Positions 42,430 to 54,349 of a stretch of 64,000 nucleotides of DNA are shown piece by piece; within the stretch, counting starts at the first letter, position 1; each line of letters starts with the position of its first letter. Under the pieces are notes generated by a model, which ran no database searches, had not been told where the DNA came from, and saw only the letters and a list, made by a program, of their open reading frames with translations. The position numbers were made by a program, and so were the translations under genes. The DNA is from Nilaparvata lugens (taxonomy: Eukaryota; Arthropoda; Insecta; Hemiptera; Delphacidae), in NCBI RefSeq assembly GCF_014356525.2, contig NC_052505.1, positions 18,024,885-18,088,884 on the forward strand. Reading direction: 5' to 3'.

Positions 42430-43920
42430 TATGAAAAACTGTTGTATAAATTAGAATTGGAACCGTTTTTGGCTTATAAGTCTGTGGTACTTTTCTATAA
42501 GTTGTGTAATTCTGAATGATTAAATTAAATTAAAAGTAACAATTAGTTTTCATATTTGATACATGAGTTGAAAAGCTTTAGAAATGCATATGATGCCTAC
42601 CAAATATGCTAAAGATGTATTTTTGATCAGAGTACCAGAAAATCTTGATATGAACTTAACTCACCAAAAATATGATACAATGATAATTCATGAAATTTAT
42701 CGACTTTCTATAATCGTAGAGATACGGAAAGAGAGAGAGAGAGAGAGAAGCTATGCCATCCCATGAAAAAGACAACACAGCACACTTCTTGATGTCTCAC
42801 GCCACTTATTTCACTTACTTCTTGACTTCTTATTTCATGTAATGATCTTGAGTTCGTTAATGTTGATCATATTATAATACAACATGAATGACTCGAATCC
42901 TCCTCCATATCCAATCATCCAACACTCTGGCTGTAAATGATAATAAGATGATATTGTAGTTGAATAAAAATAACATCAGGAGACTATTACGTCATTTATT
43001 TGCTCACAAATATCTGATTTGCAACCACAGATGTATTGCTTGCACCTTACTTGGTTGTCAATATACACAATGTGTTTGGTCCAATATAGATACATAGGAC
43101 GTAGACAACATAATATGGTCATAAACAGACAAGGCTATCAATTGCTATGTCTATTAGGGCTCTCGGAAGCCCTGTGTAAACGGAAACCACTGCTTGGCTC
43201 CCAGCTATCCAATAGGATTGATCAGGGTTTATTGCAATGTCAAGTGGTAGCTAGGGTTTCGCCGTATATCCAGTCACCACTGCAAATAATGTTCACTTAT
43301 TTCGATGAATCTCCCCATTCAAAGTCACTTTGAAAATTATAATCATCAGACAGTAACACAATATTTAATTTATTGTTCAAATGTTCAAGATGATATTGGT
43401 GATATAGTCAGATTTATAATTCAGATTTATATATAACAATACAACATTCAACTGCATTCTCAATGTTCACTCATTTGAGAGGATATTTCTATCCAAACTC
43501 GTTATGTTCGGGCTTATTATGATTATACATGATTATTATCAGAAAATTTAAATTTTATATACTGCTTAAAATTCTAAGACAATCCAATAAAGTATTTTAA
43601 TAAGACTACTTGTATGCATATACTATATTGTCAATCTATTGGATGTTTAATTACAGAAATGACTAGTACACCTGTTATATTTTCATCGAAGCATATTTTA
43701 GTCATGTTTATTTTAAAATAATATGAGAAAGATGCTAGTGATTTTCTATTATTGGTGATAGACTATTCCAGATTTCTTCATTCAAATCAATAATTCAACT
43801 CATCATCTAAGATAATAAGAGAAGAAATGTGCTAGATTACATTTCATCATCCTATAAAGAGAATTAATACAATTAGTATTATCAGCAAATTTCATATTTA
43901 CTCGGTTAAAAAGTTGTCTT
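42430..43920. other. no further gene seen
   Basis: AT-rich intronic DNA. A less AT-rich patch at 43140-43280 contains an open frame (43019-43333) with no recognisable domain. Confidence 0.4.
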
Positions 43921-43924
43921 AAGT

Positions 43925-44025
43925 ATCGTTTTATTATTCTTATTTGCTATCTTTTTTTTAGTTTTGTGCGCTGTACTGTTGTTGTAAATTGGATGCGAAA
44001 TAAAGAATCTTATCTTATCTTAGAA
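43925..44025 (+). mobile_element. retroposon 3' end with (ATCTT)n tail
   Basis: GTTTTGTGCGCTGTACTGTT then GCGAAATAAAGAATCTTATC: an AATAAA signal followed by a tandem ATCTT tail. Confidence 0.55.
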
Positions 44026-44039
44026 ATTTCATGATTGAT

Positions 44040-44290
44040 GATAATAAAGAATGAGAAGAATAAGAATACTTTTATTCCATTGAGGCAATATACAATGCAA
44101 TAGGGAACATCAATAAATATAACAAGAAGTCAATAAACATCAATAAAACTATTACAAGAAAAAATAACAAACATTATAAAAATATGAATTTGGGGATATA
44201 AAGCACTAAGAGAACCAATAAAAGCAGACCTAATACAAGAGAAATGACACAACAATTCTTAAGTATAAAAATAATCTAGCACGGGCAGAT
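44040..44290 (-). mobile_element. retroposon 3' end (reverse)
   Basis: GAATGAGAAGAATAAGAATA then CTTTTATTCCATTGAGGCAA mirrors a tail after AATAAAAG. It abuts the plus-oriented tail that follows. Confidence 0.5.
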
Positions 44291-44354
44291 GAATGAACTC
44301 AGAAAAGGAATAAATGGGATTCTTCGAAAGGAGATTCTCCAATCTTTGATTGGA

Positions 44355-44671
44355 GAGAGTTAGTGGTAGAGCTAGAGAGTTAGTGGGGAGGATATTTTTA
44401 ATATTCTTTCCGAAGAATGGACATCGATATGTCCAAAGCTCCACCAATTTATGTAGATGCATAACAATTTAATTATTATCTATAGTTATTATATAACAAA
44501 TTGCTTTTTCATATCATATACAGTTCAATAATTATTTTCTTAGTCTATATTATGTAAATTAATCTATAATTTTGCTGTATTGTAAGCTATTGTATAAATG
44601 TATATAAGTGTATAAGCCAGTATATATTGTAATCTACATAAATAAAGTACTCAATCAATCATTCAATCTTT
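44355..44671 (+). mobile_element. retroposon 3' end, (AATC)n tail family (copy 1)
   Basis: GAGAGTTAGTGG, ATATGTCCAAAGCTCC, CCAATTTATGTAGATGC, GTGTATAAGCCAGTATATAT, ATCTACATAAATAAAGTACT, then (AATC)n. Copies are at 55350-55855, 56403-56695 and (reverse) 48121-48265. Confidence 0.75.
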
Positions 44672-44679
44672 TCTTGAAT

Positions 44680-45030
44680 GAAGCAAGTGGTAGTTCCCTA
44701 ACAGTGAAGGGGAGCTGATTGAAAAGTTTCAGAGAAAAGTGTCCAGGACTTGTCAATATTTCACTTAATCTTGTATAAACCTACAGACTGGAGAGTTTTG
44801 CAATAAAATGAAGCAAAGATATTATGAAATATCCAAAAATTGAGGTATGGCAGTAATATTTTAATAGTTTGAGCTGTTAGGTATCTAAGGAACCAAAAGT
44901 GGTAATAGCCTTGCCATCTACACTCCATCTTAAACATTATTGAATCCAATATTTTGGAATATTATTTTATTGACGTGACGTCTTATAAATTGGTTTGCTG
45001 GGTGACACTTCAAGAAACTGCGTTACGCTC
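44680..45030. other. no gene seen
   Basis: AT-rich intronic sequence. Confidence 0.4.
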
Positions 45031-45034
45031 CACG

Positions 45035-45245
45035 TTATGCGCTCACAATGAGAGCGAGTGAGAGCGTTCGTTTCGGTTCACGGTCGTCTGGAAAGAGCAC
45101 GAATAGGAGCAGTGGCGAGCAACGCAGCAGCAACCCGAAGGCATTCACCTGGAGAGAGAGTGAAACGGAGCAGTCAACCTGCACAGGCGCCGCAAGCAAT
45201 CTCCTGCGACTGCGCCACCACTTCCCAGGCTGGCAACGTTCCATA
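45035..45245. promoter_or_regulatory. CpG-rich, GC-rich block (candidate promoter or first exon)
   Basis: About 210 bp of clearly higher GC and CpG than the surrounding AT-rich intron, with GCGAGTGAGAGCG, GTTCGTTTCGGTTCACGG, GGCGCCGCAAGCA and CTGCGACTGCGCC. Overlapping open frames on both strands (45048-45332 plus, 45035-45244 minus) are rich in Ser and Arg and show no domain. It could be an internal promoter of the minus-strand FERM gene, an antisense transcript start, or an old insertion. Confidence 0.4.
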
Positions 45246-45479
45246 AATTGTTACTATTATTATTTAATCCTTCTTCCTACCATACGAATGAATATTCACA
45301 TTAAAATTATTTTTCGCCCCACTTGGATGTAATGAGCTGGTTTACGTGCCTCATATGGAGGCCGAAAGTGATTGTTTTCTGACCAGGCCGGTAAAATTTT
45401 TACGGCCCTAGGGCTGTAAAATAACCTTGAAGTCAGCTGATTCTGATTTGATGTGAACGTGTTTACAAAATAGTTTATG

Positions 45480-45815
45480 AAACGGAATCAGTTAATGCTT
45501 CTAGAATTGAATAAAGTTTTTGCAATAAGATACTATCATTTTATTTGGATGAATGAAATACAAATGAGATATTATAAACTATTCAAATTCAATTTTCAGA
45601 GTATAATAGAATCTAACCTCAAACCTCCTAGTACAGCGTTTATCACGGAACATGGTGGATAAACGGAATCATTTTATGCTTCTAGAATTCAATAAAGTAT
45701 TCTGTAATAATATACTATCATTTTATTTGGATGAATAAAATACAGATAAGATATATATTATAAACTATTCAAATAATTCGATTTTCAGAGTAGGATAGAA
45801 CTTCTAACCTAAACT
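45480..45815. repeat. tandem duplication, about 180-bp unit
   Basis: AAACGGAATCA followed by TTATGCTTCTAGAATT-type sequence at 45480 and 45661. Colinear through ATACTATCATTTTATTTGGA and ATTATAAACTATTCAAAT, with moderate divergence. Confidence 0.8.
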
Positions 45816-47025
45816 TCCGTTAACATTCAGATTGGCCAGATTTCAAGTGTGCTAAAACAGCTGATCAAAAACTTTTCATTATTTGTGTTTATCATTCAAT
45901 AATTAAAACATTTTTATAATAATATCATCTTATTGTCATTTGGAAGAATAAAAAGTATAAACTCAACCTCTTACATAATTTAAACATAATCTTTTAGGTT
46001 ATTTAGACAAATCAGAATAAAAAATAAAAATACTTGGACAATTTCTTGATATTCAGATTACCTCAGATTTGCTAGAGCTATGATATTCCACTTTTGCTTT
46101 CGGAAGTGCTTATAATAGACAAATATTCTCATATATATATTGTTTATTTTTCTGTGTGGCGAAAAATAACGTTCTCACCATGGGCAAAAATGTTTTTCCG
46201 GCTCTCAATCTTTTCTAGTCCTCGGCCTACGGCCTCGGACTTGAAAACCGATTTCGAGCCAGAAAAGTCTCATTTTCGGCCCTAGGTGCGAAAATATACT
46301 ATTACCACTCAAAGTCGTTGTCACGTAAAACTTTCGCCTGTATACCGACTTTACAGGCAACCATGCATTTTGTTTTGTTAAGTATGTTGCGAGGAAAAAA
46401 GTTCTTGTTCGTGTATCATTTGGAAGTTATCAGTCAATAGTGATTGTTCAGAGAATATGAGATCTGAAATTAAAAACGTCAACATTCCTTGTGAATAATA
46501 ATATCATGTCTTCGCATTCAACCAAATCGTACAGTTTAAAGTGAATTTCACCGTACATTCAAATAGGTTTTAAATTTAGGTTTTAGTACATTCGAATACT
46601 TTAGATGCTTTCGAATGCTTTCGATACATCCAGTACTTCACAGTACTTCACGAATATCATTATTTGTTTCAAAGAACACTCCACAAATAACACACCACAA
46701 AAAGTTCATTGCCTCACTTCTGACTTCTGATTGGGCAGAAAATGCGGCCCTGCCACGGCAATCTATTGAATAAGTTGAGAATATAAATAATAATTCACTG
46801 TTCACAGCCAACTTGACTTGCCTCCACCAATCATTATGTCGCAGAAAATAAGTTATGCATAGTGGGTGAGTGGGGGAACCCCTCTTTGATAAGAGGGGAG
46901 AGGGGAACAATTTAAACTTTGCCAATGCATCTGAGGAAAAGTTTTTCCCTGAAGCTGTCTGCTGCTTTTTCCTGTGTTCTCAATGATAGGAAAAACAATT
47001 TGCCTTTGCCGTCAGTAGTCAGTGT
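45816..47025. other. no gene recognised
   Basis: AT-rich. A CG-bearing patch at 46200-46290 (CCTCGGCCTACGGCCTCGG) sits within open frame 46094-46285. The minus frame at 46638-46925 is not recognised. Confidence 0.4.
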
Positions 47026-47029
47026 GTAG

Positions 47030-47790
47030 GAAGAAGGGGAAGAAAAGGAAGAAGAAGGAGAAGAAAAGAAGAAGAAGAAGAAAAAATAAGAATAGGAAGA
47101 AGAAGGAAAAGAAAAAGAAGGGAAAATTATGGTACAAGAAAGAGGAAGAGGAAGGTGGAAGAAACCTTACATAAAGAGGAAAAGGAGAAGAAGACCTGTG
47201 ATGAGAAGAAGAATAAGAAGAGAAAGGATAGAGTGTGGATGGAGAAGGTGAAGAAGCAGAAGGAGGAGAAGGAGAAGGAAAAGAAGAAGAAGAAGAAGAA
47301 GGGGAAGAAGAAGGAGGAAAAGAAGGAGAAGGAGAAGGGAAAATTATGGTACAAGAAAGAGGAAGAGGAAGATGGAAGAAACCTTACATAAAGAGGAAAA
47401 GGAGAAGAAGACCTGTGATGAGAAGAAGAATGAGAAAAGAAAGGAGAGAGAGTAGATGAAGAAGGAGAAGAGGCAGAATGAGGAGATTGATTGATTATTT
47501 GCCTTCATTAGGGTGGAGTTAGGACTCCTGGTCCTCTCTGCCACCAAACCCTGCCAAACAACTCTGATACACATCCCTGGAGAGAGAGAAGGAGAAGGAG
47601 GAGAAGAAGAAGAAAAAGAAGAAGAAGGGAAAGAAGGAGAAGGGAAAACTATGGTATTAGAAATAGGAAGAGGAAGGTGGAGGAAACCTTACATAAAGAG
47701 GAGAAGGAGAAGAAGAGCTGTGATGAGAAGGAGAATGAGAAGAGAATGGTGAGAGAGTAGAAGGAGAATGAGAGACAGAGGAGAAGCGGC
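47030..47790. repeat. purine satellite, 217-bp unit, three units, one interrupted
   Basis: GGAAAATTAT or GGAAAACTAT starts units at 47121, 47338 and 47643. Units share GGAAGAGGAAG, GAAACCTTACATAAAGAGG and TGTGATGAGAAG. The third spacing is 305 bp because a retroposon tail of about 90 bp sits at 47487-47577. Lys/Glu/Arg frames here follow composition. Confidence 0.85.
47487..47577 (-). mobile_element. retroposon 3' end inserted in the purine satellite
   Basis: TTGATTGATTATTTGCC, then AGGGTGGAGTTAGGACTCCT and GGTCCTCTCTGCCACC. The same family as 27481-28015. It accounts for the extra length of one satellite unit. Confidence 0.75.
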
Positions 47791-47794
47791 AGAA

Positions 47795-48118
47795 GAGGCT
47801 AGCAGCTACATTTGCAGTTCAAAAGGGTTCATTATGAGAGTTAGAACAGTGTAGACGGCACAAGCCAGAATACATTCAGTGCAAACTTTGTGAACATCCA
47901 ATTTGTTGTCCAACCAAACCATCCAACTTTCAATATAAATTCACCAGTGATATCTGCAGGAGGGAAGTAGTGGGGGAGTACTGTGTATGTGAGTGAATGA
48001 GATAGAAGATCGTTAAAAATCAATTCAAATGTGAAAATGAGATAACGGAAAGGTGAGAGGATGTATCAGAGATAAACACATTTACAATATCATGACGGAA
48101 GATAGATTATGGGGGGGG
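47795..48118. other. no gene seen
   Basis: Mixed sequence ending in a G-run at 48111-48120. Confidence 0.4.
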
Positions 48119-48120
48119 GG

Positions 48121-48265
48121 AATTGATTGATTGAGTACATTATTTATGTAGATTACAATATATACTGGCTTTTACACTTATATACAATAGCTAAAATACA
48201 GCAAAATTATAGATGAATTTACATAATATAGACTAAGAAAATGATTTCTGAACTGCATATTATAT
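48121..48265 (-). mobile_element. retroposon 3' end, (AATC)n tail family (reverse, truncated)
   Basis: ATTGATTGATTGAGTACATT then TATATACTGGCTTTTACACT: the complement of the end of 44355-44671. Confidence 0.7.
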
Positions 48266-48267
48266 GA

Positions 48268-48413
48268 AACAATCTGGTGTGGTGCACTCACACAACTTTC
48301 CTTGCCGTTATGAAAATTGATCATCTGACGCTAGTGTTCCCGCTCATCTCAAGTCAACTATTCAAAGATATGAGCCAGCTGGTGACAGGACAAAAACGCT
48401 GGATACACAGGTC
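48268..48413 (-). mobile_element. (TG)n-bearing interspersed element, truncated copy
   Basis: AATCTGGTGTGGTGCACTC through GAGCCAGCTGGTGACAGGAC to CTGGATACACAGG. Only the first 145 bp of the reverse element remain. Confidence 0.75.
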
Positions 48414-48539
48414 AAAAGGAGTAATTAGGGAGATCTTAAAGGAAAGACGAAAATGAAGAACCAGCAATAAGATTAGAAGGTATAAGATAGATCACTAACG
48501 GGACAAACTAATAGATGAGAAACGAAAGAGTAGGGTGTG

Positions 48540-48541
48540 AA

Positions 48542-48572
<31 letters not shown>

Positions 48573-48690
48573 AAGAAGAAGAAGAAGAAGAAGAAGAAGA
48601 AGAAGAAGAAAAAGAAGAAGAAGAAGAAGAAGAAGAAGAAGAAGAAGAAGAAGAAGAAGAAGAAGAAGAAAAAGAAGAAAAAGAAGAAGG
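48540..48690. repeat. (GAA)n microsatellite
   Basis: About 150 bp of GAA with a few AAAAAG breaks. The poly-Phe frame on the minus strand is an artefact. Confidence 0.96.
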
Positions 48691-49080
48691 GAGAAAGTGT
48701 ACTTTGAAAGCGTGTTAGACCGAGTTGGGAGGGTGAATGAGTAAGAAAGACAAAAATAGAATGAAGAAGATTGATGAGTGCTGATGAGAAGGAGAAATGA
48801 AGGAGAATGTAAAGAAGATAAGAAACTGACAAAAAAAGGAGAATAAAAGTGGAGAAACGAATGGAAGCTATCACATTAGAGACGAAACATCAACTTTTAT
48901 TCTTTACAGCAAGTAGCGAAGCGCCCCGTCGTGATTATAGGCTGGATTTTATTGGAGGCCGATCCAGAGAGCTTCGATTGTATCCAATGGAATACGATTC
49001 GATAAAAGAAAAGTTTTTACAACTTGTGTTTTGTGTCTGATCGGCGCATTTACATCGTCATGTAGGCTGAGATACAATCG
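48691..49080. other. no gene recognised
   Basis: Frames at 48849-49040 (plus) and 48949-49161 (minus) overlap and neither shows a domain. Confidence 0.4.
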
Positions 49081-49170
49081 TAGAAGTTCTAAAACATTCC
49101 TACTATTCGAGATTGGAACTGACTGATTTGTTGAAATTCTAACAGAACATTCTATTTGCATGAAGGTTTT

Positions 49171-50018
<848 letters not shown>

Positions 50019-50372
50019 TTTTCAGTTTGGCATCATTTATTTAGAAACTCGAAGGATCAACTTTATTTCTGGTATGTTGTATATTATTCTCTTCTTCTTC
50101 CAGCTCAATCGTTTGATTATCAATCATTTGAAATTCAAACAGAACATTGTATTTGCATGAAGGTTTTGCAGTTTAGCATCATTTATTCAGAAACTTCTAT
50201 GAAGGTTCAACTTTATTTTCTAGAATGTTGTATATTTTTCTCTTCTTCTTTCAGCTCAATCATTTTATTGGTTGGCAGCCCTCCATCCAAATCTGTCCAT
50301 TGATACTCTCTTCCATTGTTCATAGCTCATAGCACCCAGATCAATCAATTAATCAATCTTCTATCTTCTTCT

Positions 50373-50949
50373 TCTATATATAATAGTGAAATGGCACTCA
50401 ATGACTGACTGACTGACTCACTCACTCGCAGAATTAAAAATCGACCGGAACAAAAACGTTCAAATTTGGTAGGTATGTTCAGTTGGCCCTTTAGAGGCGC
50501 ACTAAGAAATCTTTTGGCAATATTCTAACTCTAATGGTGGTTTTTGAGGGATTACAGTTCGTCTTTTAGCATGTATATTCTTCTTATTCTCTTAATAAAA
50601 ATTTTAAAATGTCCATACCATTATGTTGATATAGAACTATAATCTAGAGAGTACCTCTTCGAAACAGTTGTTAACTGATGACTAATTAATAATCTTGTCG
50701 GGTTGGCATTAAGTTGAGTTGGCACCAAGTTGAAGATTGAAATGCATTTATTGCGGAAAAATTGATTGGGTACTGCTACTTCTATCAGAGCTACTCGTCC
50801 TAACATAATATGATAAAAATGCTCAAATGAAAAATGCAGGCGAGCGAAGCGAGCCTGCTGATCTCATTCTTGGGCGATCCAGTCAAGGTCCAGGGGGCGG
50901 AGCCCCCTGGCTAGACGGTTATGGCGAGCGAAGCGAGCCTGACGGCTAG
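50373..50949 (+). mobile_element. Helitron-like element, TCTATATATATAAAAG family (copy 2)
   Basis: 577 bp from TCTATATATAATAGTGAAAT to CTGACGGCTAG, followed by T, so the canonical CTAG^T end is kept. A perfect 9-bp-stem hairpin CCAGGGGGC-GGA-GCCCCCTGG lies at about 50890-50910. Shared landmarks are GTTCAGTTGGCCCTTTAGAG and GGCGCACTAAGAAATCTTTT. Confidence 0.7.
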
Positions 50950-50954
50950 TAACT

Positions 50955-51570
50955 TTATAAAATTCAACACAATTGGTGCGCCCCAGAACATAAACATAAA
51001 TGACAATGCACATGCCCGAAGTCATGCAGGTGTACCAACTCAAAAATAGCACTCCTTCCAATGCTTCTCACCTTTTTCACTGCTAGTGCTTCTAGCATAC
51101 TTACAATATACATAAAAGAAATCAAATTACACAAAACATAATCAAAAATAAATTTCTAATAGAATACAAAAACAGGCTTCATGGTGGGCTGTGGTGATGA
51201 GAAAGAAAGGAGGGAAAATACCCAGCCAACTATGGTTTCCCATGCAATAGACAGGTAGAGGGTATAAAACTGAGGGATGAAGGGTGAAAGGAGAAGAAAA
51301 CGGAAGTATTGGAGAAGAAAGTAGGAAAAAAGAGAAAGATCTTTTGTCATTTGTTTTAGATACTGCAGCAGGGGACTTTCATGAGCCCTTTTGCCATCAA
51401 CTGTGACTGTAACTGTATGTTGTTTGTTGTATATTATTTTGTATCATTAGAGAATTATTTGTGTAATTGTTATCATTAACGTGTGATTGTATTATTTTAT
51501 CTTCATTTTTATAATTTGCAATATTGTTGTGATATATCTACTTAGTCAAGGCAATGAATGCTCAAAAAAG
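50955..51570. other. no gene recognised
   Basis: AT-rich intron sequence; minus frame 51156-51350 shows no domain. Confidence 0.4.
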
Positions 51571-51574
51571 GGTA

Positions 51575-51956
51575 TAGAGGGAAAAGTTTGGAAGACAATT
51601 TTTGACCCCGCAAATCTGTTTAGGGTAGTGAGGAGGTGAACATAATATCAAAATTCCCCCCACCACTACCCCCTGTACTAATTCAAAAATGTCACAACTT
51701 TTAGAGCGGATATCCTGAAAAGTGAAAGTGATATAGAAAAAGTTGTTGGATCAATATTGTAGGAAATTATGTAAGCTTTAATTTCTTATAGAATAGTCAT
51801 GTCCGTAAAATGCATAATTTTCGAGTTATATGCGAGATACCAAAAAATGGTACATTAGGACATTGGGTAGGGGTGGGGACTTTTGATATGTTTACCTCCT
51901 CACTACCCTAAACAGAACTGCGGGGTCAAAAATTGTCTTCCAAACTTTTCCCTCTA
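51575..51956. mobile_element. mariner-like MITE, TAGAGGGAAAAG family
   Basis: 382 bp. TIRs of about 55-75 bp (TAGAGGGAAAAGTTTGGAAG, TTTTTGACCCCGCA) with their complement at the right, and TA on both sides (51573-51574, 51957-51958). Single copy in this window, no coding capacity. Confidence 0.8.
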
Positions 51957-52074
51957 TAGGCTAACACTTCGTTGACTGGGCTAACTTTACTATTCATAAT
52001 TTCTGATTATGTGTAATGTATAAATTGGAAGAATAAATGAATTTATTATTATTCTATAAACAATGATTGATCAA

Positions 52075-52300
52075 AATCAAATCAAATCAAATTGGTTTTT
52101 ATTATCATGATTTCAGGGTACAAATATTCATATTATACAACAACGTTACATCTTCTGCAACCAAACAATCATAAAATAAAACTTACAGTTGAACTAAAAA
52201 ATTAATTATTATAACTGAATTTAGTTGTTATTATATCATAGCTCCAGAAAATACAACATTATATTTTAAAAAACTTCATGAAAACTCTCCACAGAGGCAA
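52075..52300 (-). mobile_element. retroposon 3' end (reverse), (AAATC)n tail
   Basis: AATCAAATCAAATCAAATTG followed by GTTTTTATTATCATGATTTC mirrors a tandem tail after AATAAAAAC. Confidence 0.55.
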
Positions 52301-53300
52301 AGCCTGTGTGTGGAAGAGGGTCTTGGCGATGATTGGCTAACGTCGGATCCAAGAACAATAAACCAAAAAGTAGCTGGAAGAGACTTTGTTGGTCAAGCAA
52401 CTTGACAAGAACGCAAGTATGTTGCTGCAATGAAATGTATTATTATTTAAACTGACAGAATTCCTTAACAATTCCAATGCTGCCTATTGAACCAATGCTG
52501 ACCTAGTTTAGCGTTTTTCGTAGATGGTGCATATGGGACTTGATCATGTGAATGCGGGACTTCATGAATGTGGTTACAGGGTAACAGCATTGATCTCCGC
52601 GAATCCGTGTGCTTCTAAATCAAGTGGTAAAGGGTCGGCGATCGAAGTGGCATTGGCAGAAATGGGGCTTTGGCGGCAAATAAATGTGGATTGCGCGCGC
52701 AAAATCGTCCATTAAGCGCGGGAAAGCGGCGATTGCAAACGGCCTATTCAGTCGCAGCTCTCATACTGCCTTTAGCCACTGTATGGTACTGCTTTTAGCA
52801 CTGTATGGCACTGTACTGCTTTTAGTCTGCGGAGAGGAAGCGAGACTGCTTTTAGTCTCTTACCTATGGCACGTGTTCCGAAGCACTAACGACTGTTTAC
52901 GGAATGATCGCTCTGGGAGAGAGAATTTTAGTGAGTGAGCGAAAGAGAGAATGTGGAAGAGAGGGAAATAGCGAGTTAGATGGATTGAGATTTGGAGGAA
53001 AATAGATGGATAGAGGTTACGAAAGATATTGAAAGAGTGGATGAGAGAGACAAAGCAAGCAGAAAACATATTTAAATTAATTTAAGCGAGTTAGATGGAT
53101 TGATATTTGGAGAAAAATAGATAGAGAGAGCTTACGAAAGATATTGAAAGAGTGGATGAGAGACATAAAGCAAGCAGAAAACATAGTTAAGAATCGTAGG
53201 GTGAAGATGGAGTAATGACTTGAGAAGAGGTTGAAATCAAAGGATGGGTAAAGGGAATTTCAGTGAGAAATTTTCTGGAAAATATCATGCTCATTTCGTA
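52301..53300. other. no gene recognised; CpG-bearing patch at 52590-52740
   Basis: GGGTCGGCGATCGAAGTGGC and TTGCGCGCGCAAAATCG lie in a locally GC-richer block, followed by short repeats of CTGTATGG/CTGCTTTTAG (52780-52860). 52960-53190 is a duplicated GA-rich segment (GCGAGTTAGATGGATTGA at 52971 and 53088). Frames at 52524-52715 and 52684-52938 are not recognised. Confidence 0.4.
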
Positions 53301-53303
53301 TTA

Positions 53304-53468
53304 AGGTGCGTACAGATTTACGCGCCGCGAACATGAGCAATTCACTTTTGATCAGTTGATGCCAAGCTTTTAATATAAGAATCTTACCGTTTCTGTAAAA
53401 ATACAGATATAATCAGCTGATTGAAAGTGAATTGCTCATGTTCGCGGCGCGTATATCTGTACGCACCT
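53304..53468. mobile_element. Harbinger-like MITE, AGGTGCGTACAGA family (copy 2)
   Basis: 165 bp, close match to 28462-28626, with better preserved ends (AGGTGCGTACAGATTTACGC and GTATATCTGTACGCACCT). Flanking triplets (TTA, ATA) no longer match. Confidence 0.8.
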
Positions 53469-53848
53469 ATATGCTAGTATTACTCCGAAGATATTATTTG
53501 AGTTGAGGTTGACTTTTATCTTTTATGAATGATTGACTTTGAATCGAGGATTGACAAGGCTGGCAGTGATGCGAGATTGGGGAAAAACAGAAATAGGATA
53601 AACAAACAGGAGTGAGAAAGAAAGGAGGTGATGATACAGAAGAGGATAAACATAGTAACATGACAAGAAATATCATATGAAAAGTGATTGGGGGAGGTAA
53701 AGAGCTTTGACAAAAAGTACGAGATGACTACAAGAAAATGATTAAAAAGAAAATAGGAAGAGCATAACGAAAATAGATTGGGTAGGAGATTCAAAGGAGA
53801 AAAGAATACGAAAAAGGAGGAAAAATTAACAAGATTACAAGAAGCTGG
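53469..53848. other. no gene seen
   Basis: Purine-leaning mixed sequence; minus frames at 53494-53794 are compositional. Confidence 0.4.
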
Positions 53849-53850
53849 CG

Positions 53851-54345
53851 TTAAGGCTGTGCAAAGGCTAGAAATAGACTTTTTACTCGTGATATTTTTC
53901 CAAGTTTTTTGATTTGTATTATCATCAAGCTATCAAAATGGAAAAGTTTTCTCTGGAAAACATTCAAATTTTTGAGACAGAACATTTCAAATTCGGTAAG
54001 AAATGAATCCATGAGATTTAGAGGTTAGATTCTTCATGTTATTTTTGATCTAGCGAAACAAATATTCTCTGAAAATATCAATTTTTAAGATAGTTGTTAT
54101 TCAATTTACTAAAAATAACCAAAAATAACTCAACTAGTGAAACAAATATTTTCTGAAAATATCAATTTTGGGAGAAGTTATTCAATTTACTAAAAATAAC
54201 TTCTAGTTAAGTTATTTTTGGTAAATTGAATATCTTCTCCCAAAATTGATATTTTCAGAACATTTTTGTTTTACTAGATCAACAATACCATGAAGAATCC
54301 ATCCTCTAAATCTCATGGATTTATATCGTACCGAATTTGAAATGT
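53851..54345. mobile_element. foldback element (copy 2, truncated right arm)
   Basis: TTAAGGCTGTGCAAAGGCTA through AAGTTATTTTTGGTAAATTG to GGATTTATATCGTACCGAAT. The left arm is complete but the right arm stops at the point corresponding to about 14900 of copy 1. The centre has an extra short duplication (AAATATT(T/C)TCTGAAAATATC at 54060 and 54145). Confidence 0.8.
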
Positions 54346-54349
54346 ATTA

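Noticed and set aside
43019..43333. 104-residue open frame
   Set aside because: No recognisable motif, lies in a FERM intron, and no splice or start context supports it.
45048..45332. 94-residue Ser/Arg-rich protein
   Set aside because: Both strands are open in this GC-rich block and no domain or splice structure supports coding; kept as a possible promoter or first exon.
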